Assembly (NCBI GenBank): GCA_027946365.1
Contig: JAPEUQ010000014.1
Location: 496,001-560,000 of the forward strand
DNA from: Kalmusia sp. IMI 367209
Taxonomy: Eukaryota > Ascomycota > Dothideomycetes > Pleosporales > Didymosphaeriaceae
Direction: 5' to 3'
Length of the DNA: 64,000 bases
The position numbers were made by a program, and so were the translations under genes. This document shows, piece by piece, positions 1 through 11,253 of this stretch (the stretch's first letter is position 1; every line of letters begins with the position of its first letter). The notes under the pieces were generated by a model, which had not been told where the DNA came from, did not search any database, and saw only the letters and a list, made by a program, of their open reading frames with translations.

Positions 1-1384
1 GAATGAGTTAACAGATGTGGGTGTACCCGGCGCACCTGTGTAATCGGGTCCAACTACAGGCCGACGTTGGGGCATTTGAGCGTAGGAAGGATTCATTGCG
101 GGATTGGCGTTCGGAATCTGCTGCTGTTGAATATAAGGTTGAGATGGAAATTGCACTTGCAGTGGTAGTGGTTGCGGCTGTGGTTGAAACAGAGGTTGAG
201 GTTCGAAGGGAACCCGAGACTGAATCTGGAGTTGCTGTTGGAATTGAGCTTGAGGTTGGATGTGCGGCTGACTTTGTGTCATTGAGGAAGGACGCGCCCG
301 TGGCATGCAAGGAATTGGTGAGTGTGTTTGCGCGAGTGGAGGTAGCGCAGGAGCCATCTTATTGTAGTCATCCCACGTATGCTCCGGTAGATTCGAAAAA
401 GCCTTCCCAGAGGTGAGAAGTAATATATATGACGATGGATGGTGCGGAAACAAATATAGACCCTATACGCTATTAGTAAACCTCATTTTCACGCCTTTAC
501 GTATCAGTATAGAGCAACTCACGGCAACCCCACTAAAATCTGGTGCGTCCTCCAAAAACTTGTTGGTCCCCTTCAGCCCCTCCTCTCTCTCTTTTCCCCT
601 CAAGTCCCAGCTCCCGCCACCTTTCACCGTGCGCATAAAGTAGCTCCCATCTGCGCCCAGTGTGACGAAGCTCGGTGCATCACAGCCGTCATCTTTCCAG
701 ACGGTCTTCCAAGCATCTTGACTAATTAAGCGGTGCAGAAGCGCTTTCTCGAGTGTTGGCGGGAGGTTGCTCCAGGAGGCAGATGTCTTGTCGTGTGCAT
801 AGTAGGAGTCATAGGGACCAAGAGTGATGGAGAGGGTCGTGAGATCACGTATTATGCGGGGATGACCGTGATAGAGGTAGTCTGTGAGGGGATTGGGGAG
901 GTTGTAGTGTCCTGCATGTGTAAGCTAGATATGATAGCAGGGGTCTGGAGCGGCTTTGAGCCGATCCATGAGATATAGGAATAGAATAGGTAGCAACAAG
1001 ATATAGTTTAACATGCAAGGGAATGAATTGAAGACTTACTGCAATATACCTCCCCATCATGATCCCGATAGCTCACCAGATACGTCCCATTCTCGCCCAG
1101 CGCGAATTCAATGACATCCTTGATCGGCGGCTGTTTCGTGAACAGCGCTTCAACATCTGGCGGTAAATTGCGCCTGGAAAAGGTGAGAAGTATTTCACAC
1201 CAATTCTCTAATTTCCAGAACAGCAGCAAGAGCTCATGACTGATGCCATCGTTCAAGTCCTCGCTTGGCAGCCTACTACGGCGATCATGCATACATTGAA
1301 GGAAACTCACCAAGCCCAATGTGTAGGAGAGTTAAAGAAATAAGCTTCTTTTGCGCCCATCACAAATGACACAAAAATTGGCAT
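1..1384 (-). CDS. Hypothetical fungal protein with repeated LGxxGSY-type units and a Q/P-rich tail (3' end outside window)
   Basis: I do not recognise a named family. Four exons join in phase: 1384-1311, 1173-1040, 911-523 and 402 to the left edge, with introns of 137, 128 and 120 nt, all GT-AG. The first 333 residues are visible. They hold about four units of 45-60 residues, each with a hydrophobic strand and a turn motif (VMGAKEAYF, ALGENGTYL, TLGPYDSYY, TLGADGSYF) and a following NLPP or WSNLPP. This suggests a small beta-repeat fold. From about residue 225 the protein becomes rich in Q and P, probably disordered, and it is still open at base 1. The Met at 1384 is preferred because the first unit starts there; an in-frame Met at 1501 would add 39 unremarkable residues. 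The joins are well supported because every phase closes; function is unknown. Confidence 0.7.
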
Positions 1385-2016
1385 TTTGATTGAGAACGAC
1401 CCGGTAGCTGAATGGCCGGTGCGGCTAGGAGGGTGCGAATAAAAGGCTAGCGGAGCGTAGTGCAAGTATAGAGAAAGCGAAACGTGAAAGGGATGTCTCA
1501 AAGCACGGGTTTTAGGGGTATCACGAGTGAAAATGGAATATGTAGCGAGCAGAGGGAGGGTCGAGGTCAGTGTGAGACACGCTGTGGTTGTTGGCCTCGT
1601 TGACTAGGCGGCTCAGCCCCTCCATTCGTACTCGCTTAGGCTTGCCTCTCATGGTTTCAGGCACATCATAACGGCACAAGGGACTAACGAATGCAATACG
1701 ATGTTAATTGTAATACCACATTTCGTATATTTCGAAAGCTACACGTAGAATGATAGGCCTGCAGCTTGCCGTTAATGGACGCACGTTCCGAAAGTCCTGC
1801 TCGCTATCAAAACACACTGATACAAGCGAGCATTACACGAGTCATATCCTTCCTATCGTAACACACAATACCTGATATGTTTCCGGAACGCCAGGGTGTC
1901 TGATGGTAATTCGAATAAAGACGCAAACGAGGAGCCTTCGGCAGAGCCTAGACCTTCTCAAGTACTCCAACTCCTCGAAAATTCAGTACGCACTTGGTCA
2001 TGAAAACGAGGAATGC
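1385..2016. other. Intergenic, no gene seen
   Basis: This stretch lies between the 5' end of the left-edge gene and the 3' end of the ING/PHD gene, both on the minus strand. It should hold the promoter of the former and the 3' UTR of the latter. I see no conserved coding sequence or repeat. Confidence 0.5.
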
Positions 2017-4602
2017 CTACCTATTTCCTCTTCGCCCAGGCAGCGGAGGTGGCACTTTAGGGTTGCCGTACGCATCAGTACTTAGAGCGTCCCTACAGTC
2101 GGGGCAGTACCACTTGGCACGACGTGCAGGAAGCTCGCCATCTTTTAGACCTACGCACTCAACGTGGAACCACTCCCTTTCGCACTGCGTATTGTCAGCA
2201 TTAGCAGCACGGAGACGTTTCGCTGATGCACTCACATGATTGTCGCATAAGATCATCGACCCATAACTGACATCGTCACATATACAGTATCGGGGCTCAT
2301 TTGGGTCGATCTCCTCCATGGGTTCAGAGTCCTCTTCGGGTTTCTTCTTCTTTTTGTTTTTGTTACCCTGAGCTCGACTCACATTTGTCACCGTCTTCTG
2401 ACCACCTTCGCCATTCGTGATCTCGCCCTTGGGGGGAGGCTTCTTACGCGTACTCGCCCGAGTAGGAGCAGGAGCAGTGAGTGCAGATTGGCTGAAAATA
2501 CTGTGCCGACGGAGCTCACGCGTGCTCCTTTCCTGTTCGTTAGGTTTAGGTTCTTCGCTTTGAGCCTTCGGAGTGGGGATATGGCCGCGAGCAGAACGTG
2601 GACGAGTAGACTGGACCGACATGGGAGGGGCTGCTTCGGGACCAGGGGTAGAGGCTTTTGGTTTCTTCGTGGATGGTATAGGTACGGGAGCTGGGCTGGC
2701 CGCCTTTGGCGCAACGGATTCCCTCCTAGAGCGAGTAGAGGCTGCCGTAACACTTGGCTGCAGTGGCTGTGGTGTAGGTACTACTGGAGATTTCTGGGGG
2801 TCTGTAGATGGTGGGATCGCAGGTGAAAGAATAGCAGGCGTGCTAGGCTGACTAGGGGCTGTCGATTGTCGATTGACTACACCCTTCGGTGTGCCAGGAC
2901 CGGCTGGAGCTAATGGTATCTGCACAGTAGTCGCCTTTGTAGTATCTAATAGATGCACGGGAGATCTGATAGCAGGTGAGGGTGCAATCGGCGTCAGGTT
3001 CTGAGGAGAAGAAGCTCCTCCAGAAGCAGCTGGAAGATTCAGTCGGAGCCGCTTTCGCTCTGGGGGCTTGGGACCACTGTCTTGCGAAGCAAGTGAGGGC
3101 TCTCTCGTCGCGGCACTTGGCGTCTCCACTACCGGCTGCGGAGACGAATCCCGCCTCCGTTTATTAGAAGATTTCGCAGCAGATTTCTTGCTCGTGTTGG
3201 GCGTGCCAAAGTTCAGCTCTTGGAGGCCATCGGCGGCCTCCTTGATCCTTCTCGTAGCATTCTCAAGTTCCTGAGCATCAAGTATTGCTTGCCGACGGCG
3301 ATTGTCCCGTTTTGACGTCCTTATATCTCTGACATCAACGGTATCATCTGGCGTATCATACTCCTCGTCCTCGACGTCTTTTGAAGGCTCGATGGGCGTA
3401 AGTATGGTTTCTGTTGGGGTGGGAGCAGAGGGAGCAGCAGGAGCAGCGGGGGCGGCAGCGGAGGTGGGAGCGGGCGCGGGCGCAGAGGCAGGTGCAGGCG
3501 CAGAGGCAGGTGCAGGCGCAGAGGTAGGTGCAGGTGCCGAGGCAGGTGGATTATCCACGACAGGGGGAATAGTCGATCTCAGAGTCGGAGCAGCGGGCTC
3601 TTCGTCAAGGAACTCGTCGCCAGTTTCTTCACATCGCCGCTTCTCCCTGTCGTATGCTTCTTGTCCGCGACCCCCAGCTTCGAGCTGCCTCTTTATCATG
3701 GTTTCACTAGGAGTCCACACAGCGTTCTTCTTCATCTTCTTCCTCAGAACAGCCATTTCGTACTCTGTGAGCTTGAACCATGGCGCCCATTTGCTACCGG
3801 GCCGGGCATTTTCTGGAGGAGGGGACAGTCTGGCAAGAGCGTTGCTGGTGGAGATACCAGCAAACGAACTATGGACATTGGTTCCTGAGCCCGGGGCACG
3901 CACGCGCACCTTTGGAGGTCTCGGCGTCTTGTCCTTGTGGTGTTTCAGTTTCTTGAATGCTCTGGCAAGATCAACATTCGATCTCACCTCTGAGTCGTCG
4001 GACGCATCTGACAAGCTGGCACTGCGAACTCTCACGCCAAGCAGCGGGAGTCTTGACTTTTTCCGGTCGCGCGGACGCGTAGTTGAGCCGCTGCCATATC
4101 TGCCGTCGAGCGTCAGGCGCAGGTGCGGGGTTGAGAAGTTGCGGTTGAGTGAGCGTGGAACGTGGGGCGAGACAGGGACAGGCGTGGGATCGCGGGATGG
4201 TGGCTCTGGCTGCGCCTGAAGCTTTCTCTTGATTATGCCAATGCGGTGTTTGTGGCGGTCCGCAACCTCGTAGAGGCGCGATGCCTCGGCGTACGACGAT
4301 TCTCTGCAGTATATAGCCTTATCGAGCGCAAGGGCAATCTCTCGGCGCAAAGTTGTAGGATCGGGGCGCTCGTTCGCGGGGATCGTGGGAAGCTTGCCAT
4401 ACTTGACAGTGAGTTGGTGAACAGTCTGTCTCGCGTCGCGGTAGGAGTGGTCGAGATCGCCGATCAAGCGGAGCGAGCGCACAAGGTCTGAAGGGAAGAA
4501 TTCGGTGTAGTCCAGGAAGTCGTTGACGGTGGTCTGGGCATCTGGGTTCGCGACGGGCTGGGGCGTCATTTCAGACGACTGAGCACCTGCATCTTCAGCC
4601 AT
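2017..4602 (-). CDS. ING-family PHD-finger chromatin protein (Pho23/Yng-like)
   Basis: ING proteins sit in histone acetyltransferase or deacetylase complexes and read H3K4 methylation through a C-terminal PHD finger. Here residues about 28-130 form the ING N-terminal helical domain ([14 protein letters not shown]). A long disordered middle follows, rich in S, P, A and K, with an Ala/Pro repeat. The PHD finger is at residues about 773-819, with C-x-C, a C-D-N ligand, EWFHVEC and a final CPDC. The open frame contains a 51-nt GT-AG intron (2185-2235, GTGAGT donor, GCTAAT/GCTGAC branch region) with no stop, inside the PHD finger. Removing it leaves an 844-residue protein. I chose the start at 4602 because homologues begin just before the ING domain; the frame is open upstream to a Met at 4971 (123 more residues, Ala-rich). 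The length suggests the long Pho23/Ing1-like fungal type, but the subfamily is inference. Confidence 0.88.
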   Translation of the reverse strand: MAEDAGAQSSEMTPQPVANPDAQTTVNDFLDYTEFFPSDLVRSLRLIGDLDHSYRDARQTVHQLTVKYGKLPTIPANERPDPTTLRREIALALDKAIYCRESSYAEASRLYEVADRHKHRIGIIKRKLQAQPEPPSRDPTPVPVSPHVPRSLNRNFSTPHLRLTLDGRYGSGSTTRPRDRKKSRLPLLGVRVRSASLSDASDDSEVRSNVDLARAFKKLKHHKDKTPRPPKVRVRAPGSGTNVHSSFAGISTSNALARLSPPPENARPGSKWAPWFKLTEYEMAVLRKKMKKNAVWTPSETMIKRQLEAGGRGQEAYDREKRRCEETGDEFLDEEPAAPTLRSTIPPVVDNPPASAPAPTSAPAPASAPAPASAPAPAPTSAAAPAAPAAPSAPTPTETILTPIEPSKDVEDEEYDTPDDTVDVRDIRTSKRDNRRRQAILDAQELENATRRIKEAADGLQELNFGTPNTSKKSAAKSSNKRRRDSSPQPVVETPSAATREPSLASQDSGPKPPERKRLRLNLPAASGGASSPQNLTPIAPSPAIRSPVHLLDTTKATTVQIPLAPAGPGTPKGVVNRQSTAPSQPSTPAILSPAIPPSTDPQKSPVVPTPQPLQPSVTAASTRSRRESVAPKAASPAPVPIPSTKKPKASTPGPEAAPPMSVQSTRPRSARGHIPTPKAQSEEPKPNEQERSTRELRRHSIFSQSALTAPAPTRASTRKKPPPKGEITNGEGGQKTVTNVSRAQGNKNKKKKKPEEDSEPMEEIDPNEPRYCICDDVSYGSMILCDNHVSASAKRLRAANADNTQCEREWFHVECVGLKDGELPARRAKWYCPDCRDALSTDAYGNPKVPPPLPGRRGNR
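2185..2235 (-). other. Stop-free 51-nt intron inside the PHD finger
   Basis: The donor is GTGAGT, the acceptor CGCAG, and a plausible branch region (GCTAATGCTGAC) lies 10-20 nt before the acceptor. The length is a multiple of three with no stop, so a simple ORF call reads through it and inserts 17 residues between two zinc ligands. Splicing brings the ligands to C-x3-C, against C-x4-C in most ING proteins. Confidence 0.75.
3481..3551. repeat. 18-bp coding tandem repeat (about 4 copies)
   Basis: Units cgcagaggcaggtgcagg occur at 3481-3498, 3499-3516 and, with one change, 3517-3534, followed by a degenerate copy. On the minus strand they encode PAPASA-type repeats in the disordered middle of the ING protein. 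Confidence 0.85.
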
Positions 4603-5540
4603 GTTGTCGCATTGCGGGTCGCGCGTTGGTTGAGGGCCGGACGGGCGCGTCAGGGCCTCTAGCCACGCGTCAATAATGTCGTATGGGAGAATCGGAGGAG
4701 CGGACAGGGCGACAAGCGATAGATTCAGGCGGGCGGCGATGGCTGCTGCGATGCGTCGTTGTCGCAATGTTGAGTGAGGGTGCCACGGACTAGCCACTTT
4801 TGGTGAAGGCTTGGCGGCGGCGGCGATCGTCAGGCACGCAAGGCAATTGGCAAGCTCCCCACTATTTTGCGCGACGCGGGGAGCGAGAAAGGCATGCGAA
4901 GACGGGCCGTTTCTGAGTCGTAGTCCTATAGTATGGTCATCCACAAAGACCAGTTGCCATAGATCTTCCACAGTCCTTGCCCGTTGCTGAAAACAGGCTA
5001 CGTGGTAAAAACACGCCTTTTATTTTCCCGAGAGCTTCTCCGGTAGTCACTCGTCACATGTCGTCAAGCTTCGGGCAGCATAGCCATGACACCACTCACT
5101 CTCTGTTCAATGCTGCTATGCTACAGTCGCACGAGCGTGCACGCGTATCCTTCCTATCACCTTCAATCTATTTTTCAAAGATTCGCTCGCACATATTGCA
5201 GGCCGTCACCAGCATCCTAGATGGGTGTAGTAAATGGTGAGCGCTCACTTCAATGGCCAGGTCGGCCTCACCAAGAACGACAGAACATGCTAGATATGTT
5301 CCGATGCATTACATATCCTAGGGTAATACAAATAAATGGAACAGCAAACGCAAGGTTCTTGGGTTACGAGCATTACTTTGAGCGCTCACTTCACCTCTTG
5401 CTCGTTTGCCAGCAGCGTGCTTTCCTTCTTCAGGCGACCTGGAGCAAACGCACTTACCCAGCCCGCTACTTGAACTTTCTAGCGTTTGTCCAGCCTGCTC
5501 ACAGCCCCACCTCGCCATCGTCCTTGCGCTTCTCCGCAAC
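4603..5540. other. Divergent promoter region between the ING gene and the Gfd2-like gene
   Basis: The two flanking genes are transcribed away from each other. The part from 4603 to 4971 stays open in frame with the ING gene and is either 5' UTR or an N-terminal extension. I see no other gene. Confidence 0.5.
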
Positions 5541-8025
5541 ATGGATTTGACCGCTCGTCTGGAGCGCCTCCGCGTGCTCGTGCAAGATGACCTCGCAGCG
5601 CTGCCCGAAAGACCCGCTTCCCCTGATCTATCAGAAGATGAGGGAGCTACTGGCGGTGTAGCGCTTGATGAGTCCCCCAGCGTTCCCCTTGATCCGAGCA
5701 AACAGACCGACTCATCGTCAGCTAAAGGGCTAGAGCAGAGCACGAAAAAGGAGTCCATCTCCGAAACAAACGCGGCCATCGTCGCACACGAGAACACCGA
5801 TCGTCGATATGTCTGGATACAGGGCACTGAGAGCTCATACAATTTAGGCTCCAAACCCAAACTCTCTGCTCTTCCTACCTCTCCATTGGCGCCCACAGAC
5901 CTCCAGAGGGCTCAGCTCGCTCCATCTTATGCGAAGTACTTCACACCTATTGTGGCTCTATCTAAATATCCCTACAAGTTTTGTAGTAAGAATTTGATGC
6001 AAGACATAGCTTCGGCTTTCTTCGACCAAGGGAAATTTTGGGCTCGTGAGTGGGACCTGTAAGTACAATCACCACCTTTACTGCGCAATCTATGGGTATA
6101 ACGCGGCTGGTCTTGTGTATTGCAATCCGGGATCACTCCGTGTACAGAACGTCCGCTCGTGCTAACCCAAGCAGTTACTATCTCTGGGACATTGACGAGT
6201 CGAGACCCCTTATCCTAGTGCGTGAGAGCCAATTCGAGGACCTTCTCAAGGAGATCAATTCGGGGCTCAAGCTCGAACTCAAGATCACCAATCAACAGCG
6301 AGAAGAAGGCCTTGTCAGTCGCTTCCCGGATCATCCACGCTGTCAGCCCCGCTATCTCGGTCGATCCCATTCTCGAGACGAATACGAGACCATGGTTGAT
6401 CAAGTGCCAAATGCAGGCGTCCGCGCACCAGGGGAGCCATCTCCGCCGTTGCTTGATGGCCAAACACTAGAGGACTTCAAACAAATGATACAGGAATCGT
6501 GGGAGGTCCAAAAGGCCAAGAGTAAAGCGTCAAAGGAGAAGAAAAAGGTGGAGCGTTTGGCTCGACAAAAAGTGTTCGCAGATCAGTTCAAGCGCGCGCA
6601 GCGATATCTCGGACTCCGACCTAACCTAACGGGTAAGTACTGCATAGAATATCGTGCAAAACTTCAGACACGCTGAAGATTTGCTTAGATGTAACATGCG
6701 TGTTTCTCTAACATATACGATGTAAAGTCGATGGTATAGGGCTAATTAAGATTCCAGAACAACCTGCTCCTGGGCCGCTGCCCGCTGTTGATTGCTCACT
6801 CCCTGTACCCTTCCCTTTCGATCGCTCGGTCGTGTTTGTTTGCGTCGATGTCGAGGCGTGGGAGAGAGATCACCATAAGATCACCGAAGTCGGAGTGGCG
6901 ACATTGGACACTCGCGACCTAGTCGACTTTGCACCACTCACAGACGGTCAGGATTGGAGGTCCAAGATTCGAGCTCGTCACTTTCGAATCACCGAGCATG
7001 CTCACTTGGTGAACAGTGACTTTGTCTCTGGTTGCCCCGACCACTTCTACTTTGGCCAGTCTGAGTTTGTGTCCTTGAGAGATGCTCCTGCCATGGTTGC
7101 GGCATGCTTTAAACCTCCCTTCTGCGCGCGGCCCGGTCAAGTTCCCAAGCTTGCAGTCATTGACAGCGATGAACAGCGCAACATCATCTTTTTGGGTCAC
7201 GATACCCTGGGAGACGTCAAGTATCTTCAAAAGCTAGGTTTCGACCCATTGTCCCTTCCCAATCTCCTCGAGGCACAAGACTCAGCGAACCTATACCGCG
7301 TATGGCACCGTGACGAGCAGATCACCAAGCTGGGCTATATTTTGAATGACTTCGACATTGCCGGCTTCAGTCTTCATAATGCAGGAAATGACGCTGTTTA
7401 CACAGTCCAAGCTTTCCTAGGCATCTGTGTGCGTGAGGCATCGATTCGGAATTCTCCCGAGATGGACGAGATGCGCAACGAACAAAAGGAGTCAAGGATC
7501 GCTCTTGCGCAACAGGAGCTTAGACAAGATATCGAAAATGACACCAAGGGGTGGGATGCTACCGACGCCGATGGTGACGGAGGCGAGCCGGTACCAATCG
7601 TTATGAAGAAAGAGGCAGCTCCGAAAGTGATCAAGAAAGAAACGGCGGCCGAAGCAGCTCATCAGCCAGATGAGAGAGGATCGACATCTTCAGAAAATGT
7701 TGGTGGTCGCGGTCGCGGTGGTGATCGCAGTCGTGGACCAGTTGAATTAAGTCCGCGAGCTCATCGAGGTGGCCGTGGAGGCTTCAACAATGAAGACTTG
7801 CATCAAACCCCAGACAACTTCAACAACCGCTCCGGGCGGGGTGATGCCCAATTCCGGTCTACAGGACGTGGACGTGGGCGTGGCTATGGTCGGGGCCGTG
7901 GCCGTGGCCGTGGCTCACCCGTCCCTGGCACATATCTCCGCTGGGTGGATGGAGGCTCCACGGTCTCCGAGCCCGAGGTATGCGGTGATCTCATTGATCT
8001 CTCAACGTCGCCTGCCAGTGTGTAA
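5541..8025 (+). CDS. Gfd2/YDR514C-like protein with a DEDD exonuclease-type (RNase H-like) domain and RGG tail
   Basis: Exons 5541-6058, 6175-6632 and 6728-8025 (introns 116 and 95 nt) give 757 residues. The N-terminal third carries an acidic, disordered region and then a conserved block (YFTPIVALSKYPYKF, YLWDIDESRPLILV) typical of fungal Gfd2-like proteins. A basic helical linker (about residues 270-320) follows. The RNase H-like fold begins near residue 360 with VFVCVDVEAW, whose Asp matches the first acidic motif, and continues to about 560 (FLGHDTLGDVKYL, FDIAGFSLHNAGNDA), the last matching an exonuclease III-type motif. After residue 640 come RG/RGG repeats, as in RNA-binding proteins. 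Yeast Gfd2 was found as a high-copy suppressor linked to mRNA export; an RNA role here is inference. The start has no other in-frame Met close by that keeps the conserved region. Confidence 0.85.
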
Positions 8026-8128
8026 GCGATATCAAGCTCTGACATCTCTTAATAGGTGAAGGACTCCTAGTGCCCGGCTCAAGTATGATGGCAGTGGGCT
8101 TAGCCATAGAACTTTGAGGGTGCCACAG

Positions 8129-8478
8129 CTAAAATTCATATGGCTGTAGGGTTTGGCACTCTCTAACCCATTGATGCATTGTTTCGAAGTAGAGGATATG
8201 AGGGGTGATTTTTGCATCAGGCACAAGCGTGCTCATGATTAGCCGTGGATGCTCAACAGCGTCTCTTAATTCTGCTAAAGCTAAGCTCTCACGGATGGTC
8301 CTAGGTGGATTTGGCAATATTTACTAGACGACATTATACTCACGTCCTCTGGATCTGTTCCTTTATGAGTCTTGAGAGCATCCTCGTACGGGTAGTGCTG
8401 CCCTAGGATAGCTCGATCTACAACAAATTTCCAGATTAATATAAATTGAATGCTACAAGATACTCTTTGGTAAACCAT
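8129..8478 (-). CDS. Tentative small gene, 69-81 residues, unknown function
   Basis: Not recognised. A 43-nt GT-AG intron (8301-8343, GTGAGT donor, CACCTAG acceptor) joins 8381-8344 to 8300-8129 in phase, giving a 69-residue product from the Met at 8381. The product looks protein-like: an amphipathic start (MLSRLIKEQIQ), LAELRDAVEHP, then a C-terminal part with an HPRLIM and YFETMHQW stretch. An extra exon 8478-8464 can be added through another GT-AG intron (8403-8463), placing the start at 8478 just after an in-frame stop and giving 81 residues. Without splicing the frames break, so this may also be a relic. It lies between the Gfd2-like gene and the aquaporin-like gene; the rest of that gap looks empty. 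Confidence 0.33.
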
Positions 8479-8752
8479 CTATTATGCCGATGTCGCAGAG
8501 ATGAGTTGAGGTTCATGCTGACGCTTGTTGTGCAGTATAGCCGAAGGCGAACGTCCGCATCGTCAGCTGCAGAGTCGCTGACAAAGCTATTGATCATTCG
8601 GAGACCTTTCCGCGTTTCGACATTAATAGTATTAGCCTATGGATGAGTAAAGCAGCCCATCACCATGTATGAAAAAACAAAAACAACATATGTTCAGCAT
8701 ACCCCAAGTGGCTTCGCATCGATTTCTAGTACTACCACCAATCAACTCCACC

Positions 8753-10041
8753 ATGTCCACAGCCAAGGACGTCGAGGCCGCGTCTCCCTCTGGCCTGCGT
8801 CAAAGGAAACAACAACATAATGATCCTCCCGTCGCCTCCAGACCTTTTGCCGGCCGCATCGGCGGCAATCAGGGGTTCATTATCTCTCCAAGCGATTCGA
8901 GTTTCAGCTCCATCGTCGCTGCCACCCCTGATGCCGCGCCGCTCTTTACTTGGTCTCAATCCTTTAAGCTCCGCGCTTTCTTGACCGTCGATCTCTGGAA
9001 AGAAGCTACTATTGAAGGTGTGGGGACCTGTCTGCAGACCTACATCGCGGGTTTATATGCGATTGGTCTTAGTTCACGCGGTGTGTAAGGCTCATATACG
9101 CGGCGAAAGTATTTTGTGGTTAACCCAGACGGAAGATTCGCGAACTCATTCCCTTCCCTTGGTGAAGATCTAAATAAAGCACCTACTATTTCACGATTCT
9201 ACTTTACTAATATTGCACCTCTCAGGCACACAATCGTCAAATGGACCCGTCACTTCAGCCATAATCGCCTCAGTGGCAAACGTCTTCCTGATCTCGTTAT
9301 TTATTTTTGGCGGTGGACCAGTCAGTGGAGGTCACTTCAATCCGCTGATCACAATGGCGACGTTTGCGGCGCAGTTGGCTGCCTTTCCCCGCGCGGTATT
9401 GTATGTCGTCTTCCAGTGTGCGGGGGCGCTAGTCGCGGGGTTTCTGGTTAGAGCAAGTTTGGGTCTTGGGGACGAAGGGACAAAGTTTGTGCCCGGGTGT
9501 TGGATTGATACAGCAGTTGTAACGCCAGGGGAGGCGTAAGTTCTTCTTTACATCCTTGGATGAAGATATAGCTGATAGGTGGACAGCTATGTGCTCGAGA
9601 CTATGACGAGTTTCGCTTTGCTGTTCATTGCGTTTGGGGTGGGTTTGGATCCAAGGCAGAAGGGGGTCTTTGGGCCTGCATTGTCGCCAATCTTGGTACG
9701 TCTTTCATCTAGATATTGCAGGAGCTGACGAGCCATTTTAGGTCGGCCTGGGTTTGGGAGTGTGTACCTTTGCTTCTGGGGTTGCGAGAGTTGGGTATAC
9801 TGGAGCGTGTAAGTTCTTCGACCTCGTCATGGTGAGTTTACTCAGTTGTTCAGCATTAAACCCAGCGCGATGCCTTGGACTGATGACCGCAGGCGGTAAG
9901 TCGTACTTTGCTGGGATTGGGTTTATTGTTAATCAGTTCATAGAGCGACTTGACTATCATTATGTTCATTGGGCTGGACCTATTACAGCGGCGATTCTGA
10001 ATGGAATTATGTACTGGGTGATCCCGATATACAAGAACTGA
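8753..10041 (+). CDS. Aquaporin-like channel (MIP family), atypical first NPA box
   Basis: Six exons (8753-9080, 9226-9535, 9587-9695, 9742-9808, 9854-9895, 9944-10041) give 317 residues. The start has a good context (CCACCATGTCC). MIP channels move water or small solutes across membranes through two half-helices ending in NPA. Here the first box is NPL (about residues 148-150, in GGHFNPLITM) and the second is a normal NPAR (about 274-277). Hydrophobic segments alternate as expected: LTVDLWKEATIEG, the IIASVANVFLISL span, AVLYVVFQCAGALVAG, TSFALLFIAFGVG, and a final AAILNGIMYW. The last two introns (9809-9853, 45 nt; 9896-9943, 48 nt) are stop-free and of length 3n, one on each side of the second NPA box; I removed them because splicing restores GYTGASLNPARCLG. 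The NPL box is seen in some fungal subgroups; the substrate cannot be told. Confidence 0.85.
9809..9853 (+). other. Stop-free 45-nt intron just before the second NPA box
   Basis: GTAAGT donor and TTCAG acceptor. Reading through adds 15 residues between GYTGA and LNPAR; removing it gives the spacing normal in MIP channels. Confidence 0.8.
9896..9943 (+). other. Stop-free 48-nt intron after the second NPA box
   Basis: GTAAGT donor and CATAG acceptor. Splicing joins LMTAGE to RLDYHYVHW and keeps frame; retention would add 16 residues. Confidence 0.75.
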
Positions 10042-10455
10042 TGAAATTCAAGAGGATCAGGTAGCAGGTATGATAGCGGACTACTTTGAGACTGAATTCT
10101 ACAGAGATACAATGACAAGAGTGGACAAGAATCCCTTGAGTTGTAGTAATGATCGACTAGAATTGCTCTTAACCTTAAATGCCCTCAGACCTCGTGGAAG
10201 CAGTTCAGCTCCGACAAGATCAGAACTACGGCTGCACCTTACCAAGAATGCAGCATTCGATGATAGTGGTACTCGCACCTGCTCCAGCGCGCTAAATAGT
10301 CGGTGGGCGAAAGGCAGGTGCCAAGATACAACTAACTCAGTGATCACTAGCGCACTCGCTTGTGTGCACGGTCCGCACCGATATTCCACACAACGCCCAC
10401 TGAAATCTTTCTCTCGAACTCCAGGACAACTTCGACTTCAGACAACACCGCCAAC
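10042..10455. other. Intergenic: 3' end of aquaporin-like gene and promoter of eS7
   Basis: No gene seen. It should hold the eS7 promoter and possibly a 5' UTR intron, which I could not place. Confidence 0.4.
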
Positions 10456-11253
10456 ATGTCGCAGTACTCGAAGATCGCGCCCAACAGCCCGTCTCGGAGC
10501 TCTCCGTCAGAGATCGAGACCGCCATCAACAATGCCCTCGAGGATCTCCAGAACAACATCCCCGACCTGAGGAGCTCTCTGCGCCCTCTCCAGTTCGTGT
10601 CGGCTCGCGAGGTAAGATGAAGCATTACCTCGTTCACAGATACCTCCCTCGATGCGCTCTCGGACGCCGAAGCCGTCGCATACATATACACTGTTGAACG
10701 AAGAGGCGATGGGCACTGGGCAGCTTTGCTGACACCAGGATTCTTAGATCGAGGTCGGTCACGGCAGGAAGGCTATTGTCATCTTCGTCCCGGTCCCCCT
10801 TCTCCAGGGCTGGCACAAGATCCAGCAGCGGTAAGCATTAATTTGCAATTGTGTCGTCTCAGAACGCTCGTGCTAATTCACGATAGCCTCACCCGTGAGC
10901 TCGAGAAGAAGTTCTCCGACCGTCACGTCCTCTTGGTTGCCTCGCGCCGCATCCTTCCCCGCCCCAAGCGTTCCAACCGCTCGCGCTCCAACCAGACCCA
11001 GAAGCGCCCGCGCTCGCGGACTCTCACCTCTGTCCACGACAACATCCTCACCGACCTCGTCTACCCCGTCGAGATCGTTGGCAAGCGTCTCCGCACCAAG
11101 GAGGATGGCACCAAGCTCCTCAAGGTTGTCCTTGACGAGAAGGAGCGTGGCGGTGTTGACTACAGGCTGGACACCTACTCCGAGGTCTACAAGCGCCTCA
11201 CTGGCAAGACCGTCAACTTCGAGTTCCCCCAGAGCGCTGCTTCGGACTACTAG
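10456..11253 (+). CDS. RPS7: 40S ribosomal protein eS7
   Basis: Three exons (10456-10611, 10748-10830, 10887-11253) give 201 residues, the normal size for eS7, a small-subunit protein needed for 18S rRNA processing. Conserved blocks are seen in order: [17 protein letters not shown], the [17 protein letters not shown] strand, [35 protein letters not shown], and [18 protein letters not shown] near residue 130. Codon use in the last exon is strongly C-ending (CTC, AAG, GTC, CGC), as in highly expressed fungal genes and unlike its neighbours. All introns are GT-AG and phases close exactly. Confidence 0.97.

Noticed and set aside
3302..4219. 305-codon open frame (+) opposite the ING gene
   Set aside because: It mirrors the low-complexity Ala/Pro region of the real minus-strand gene.
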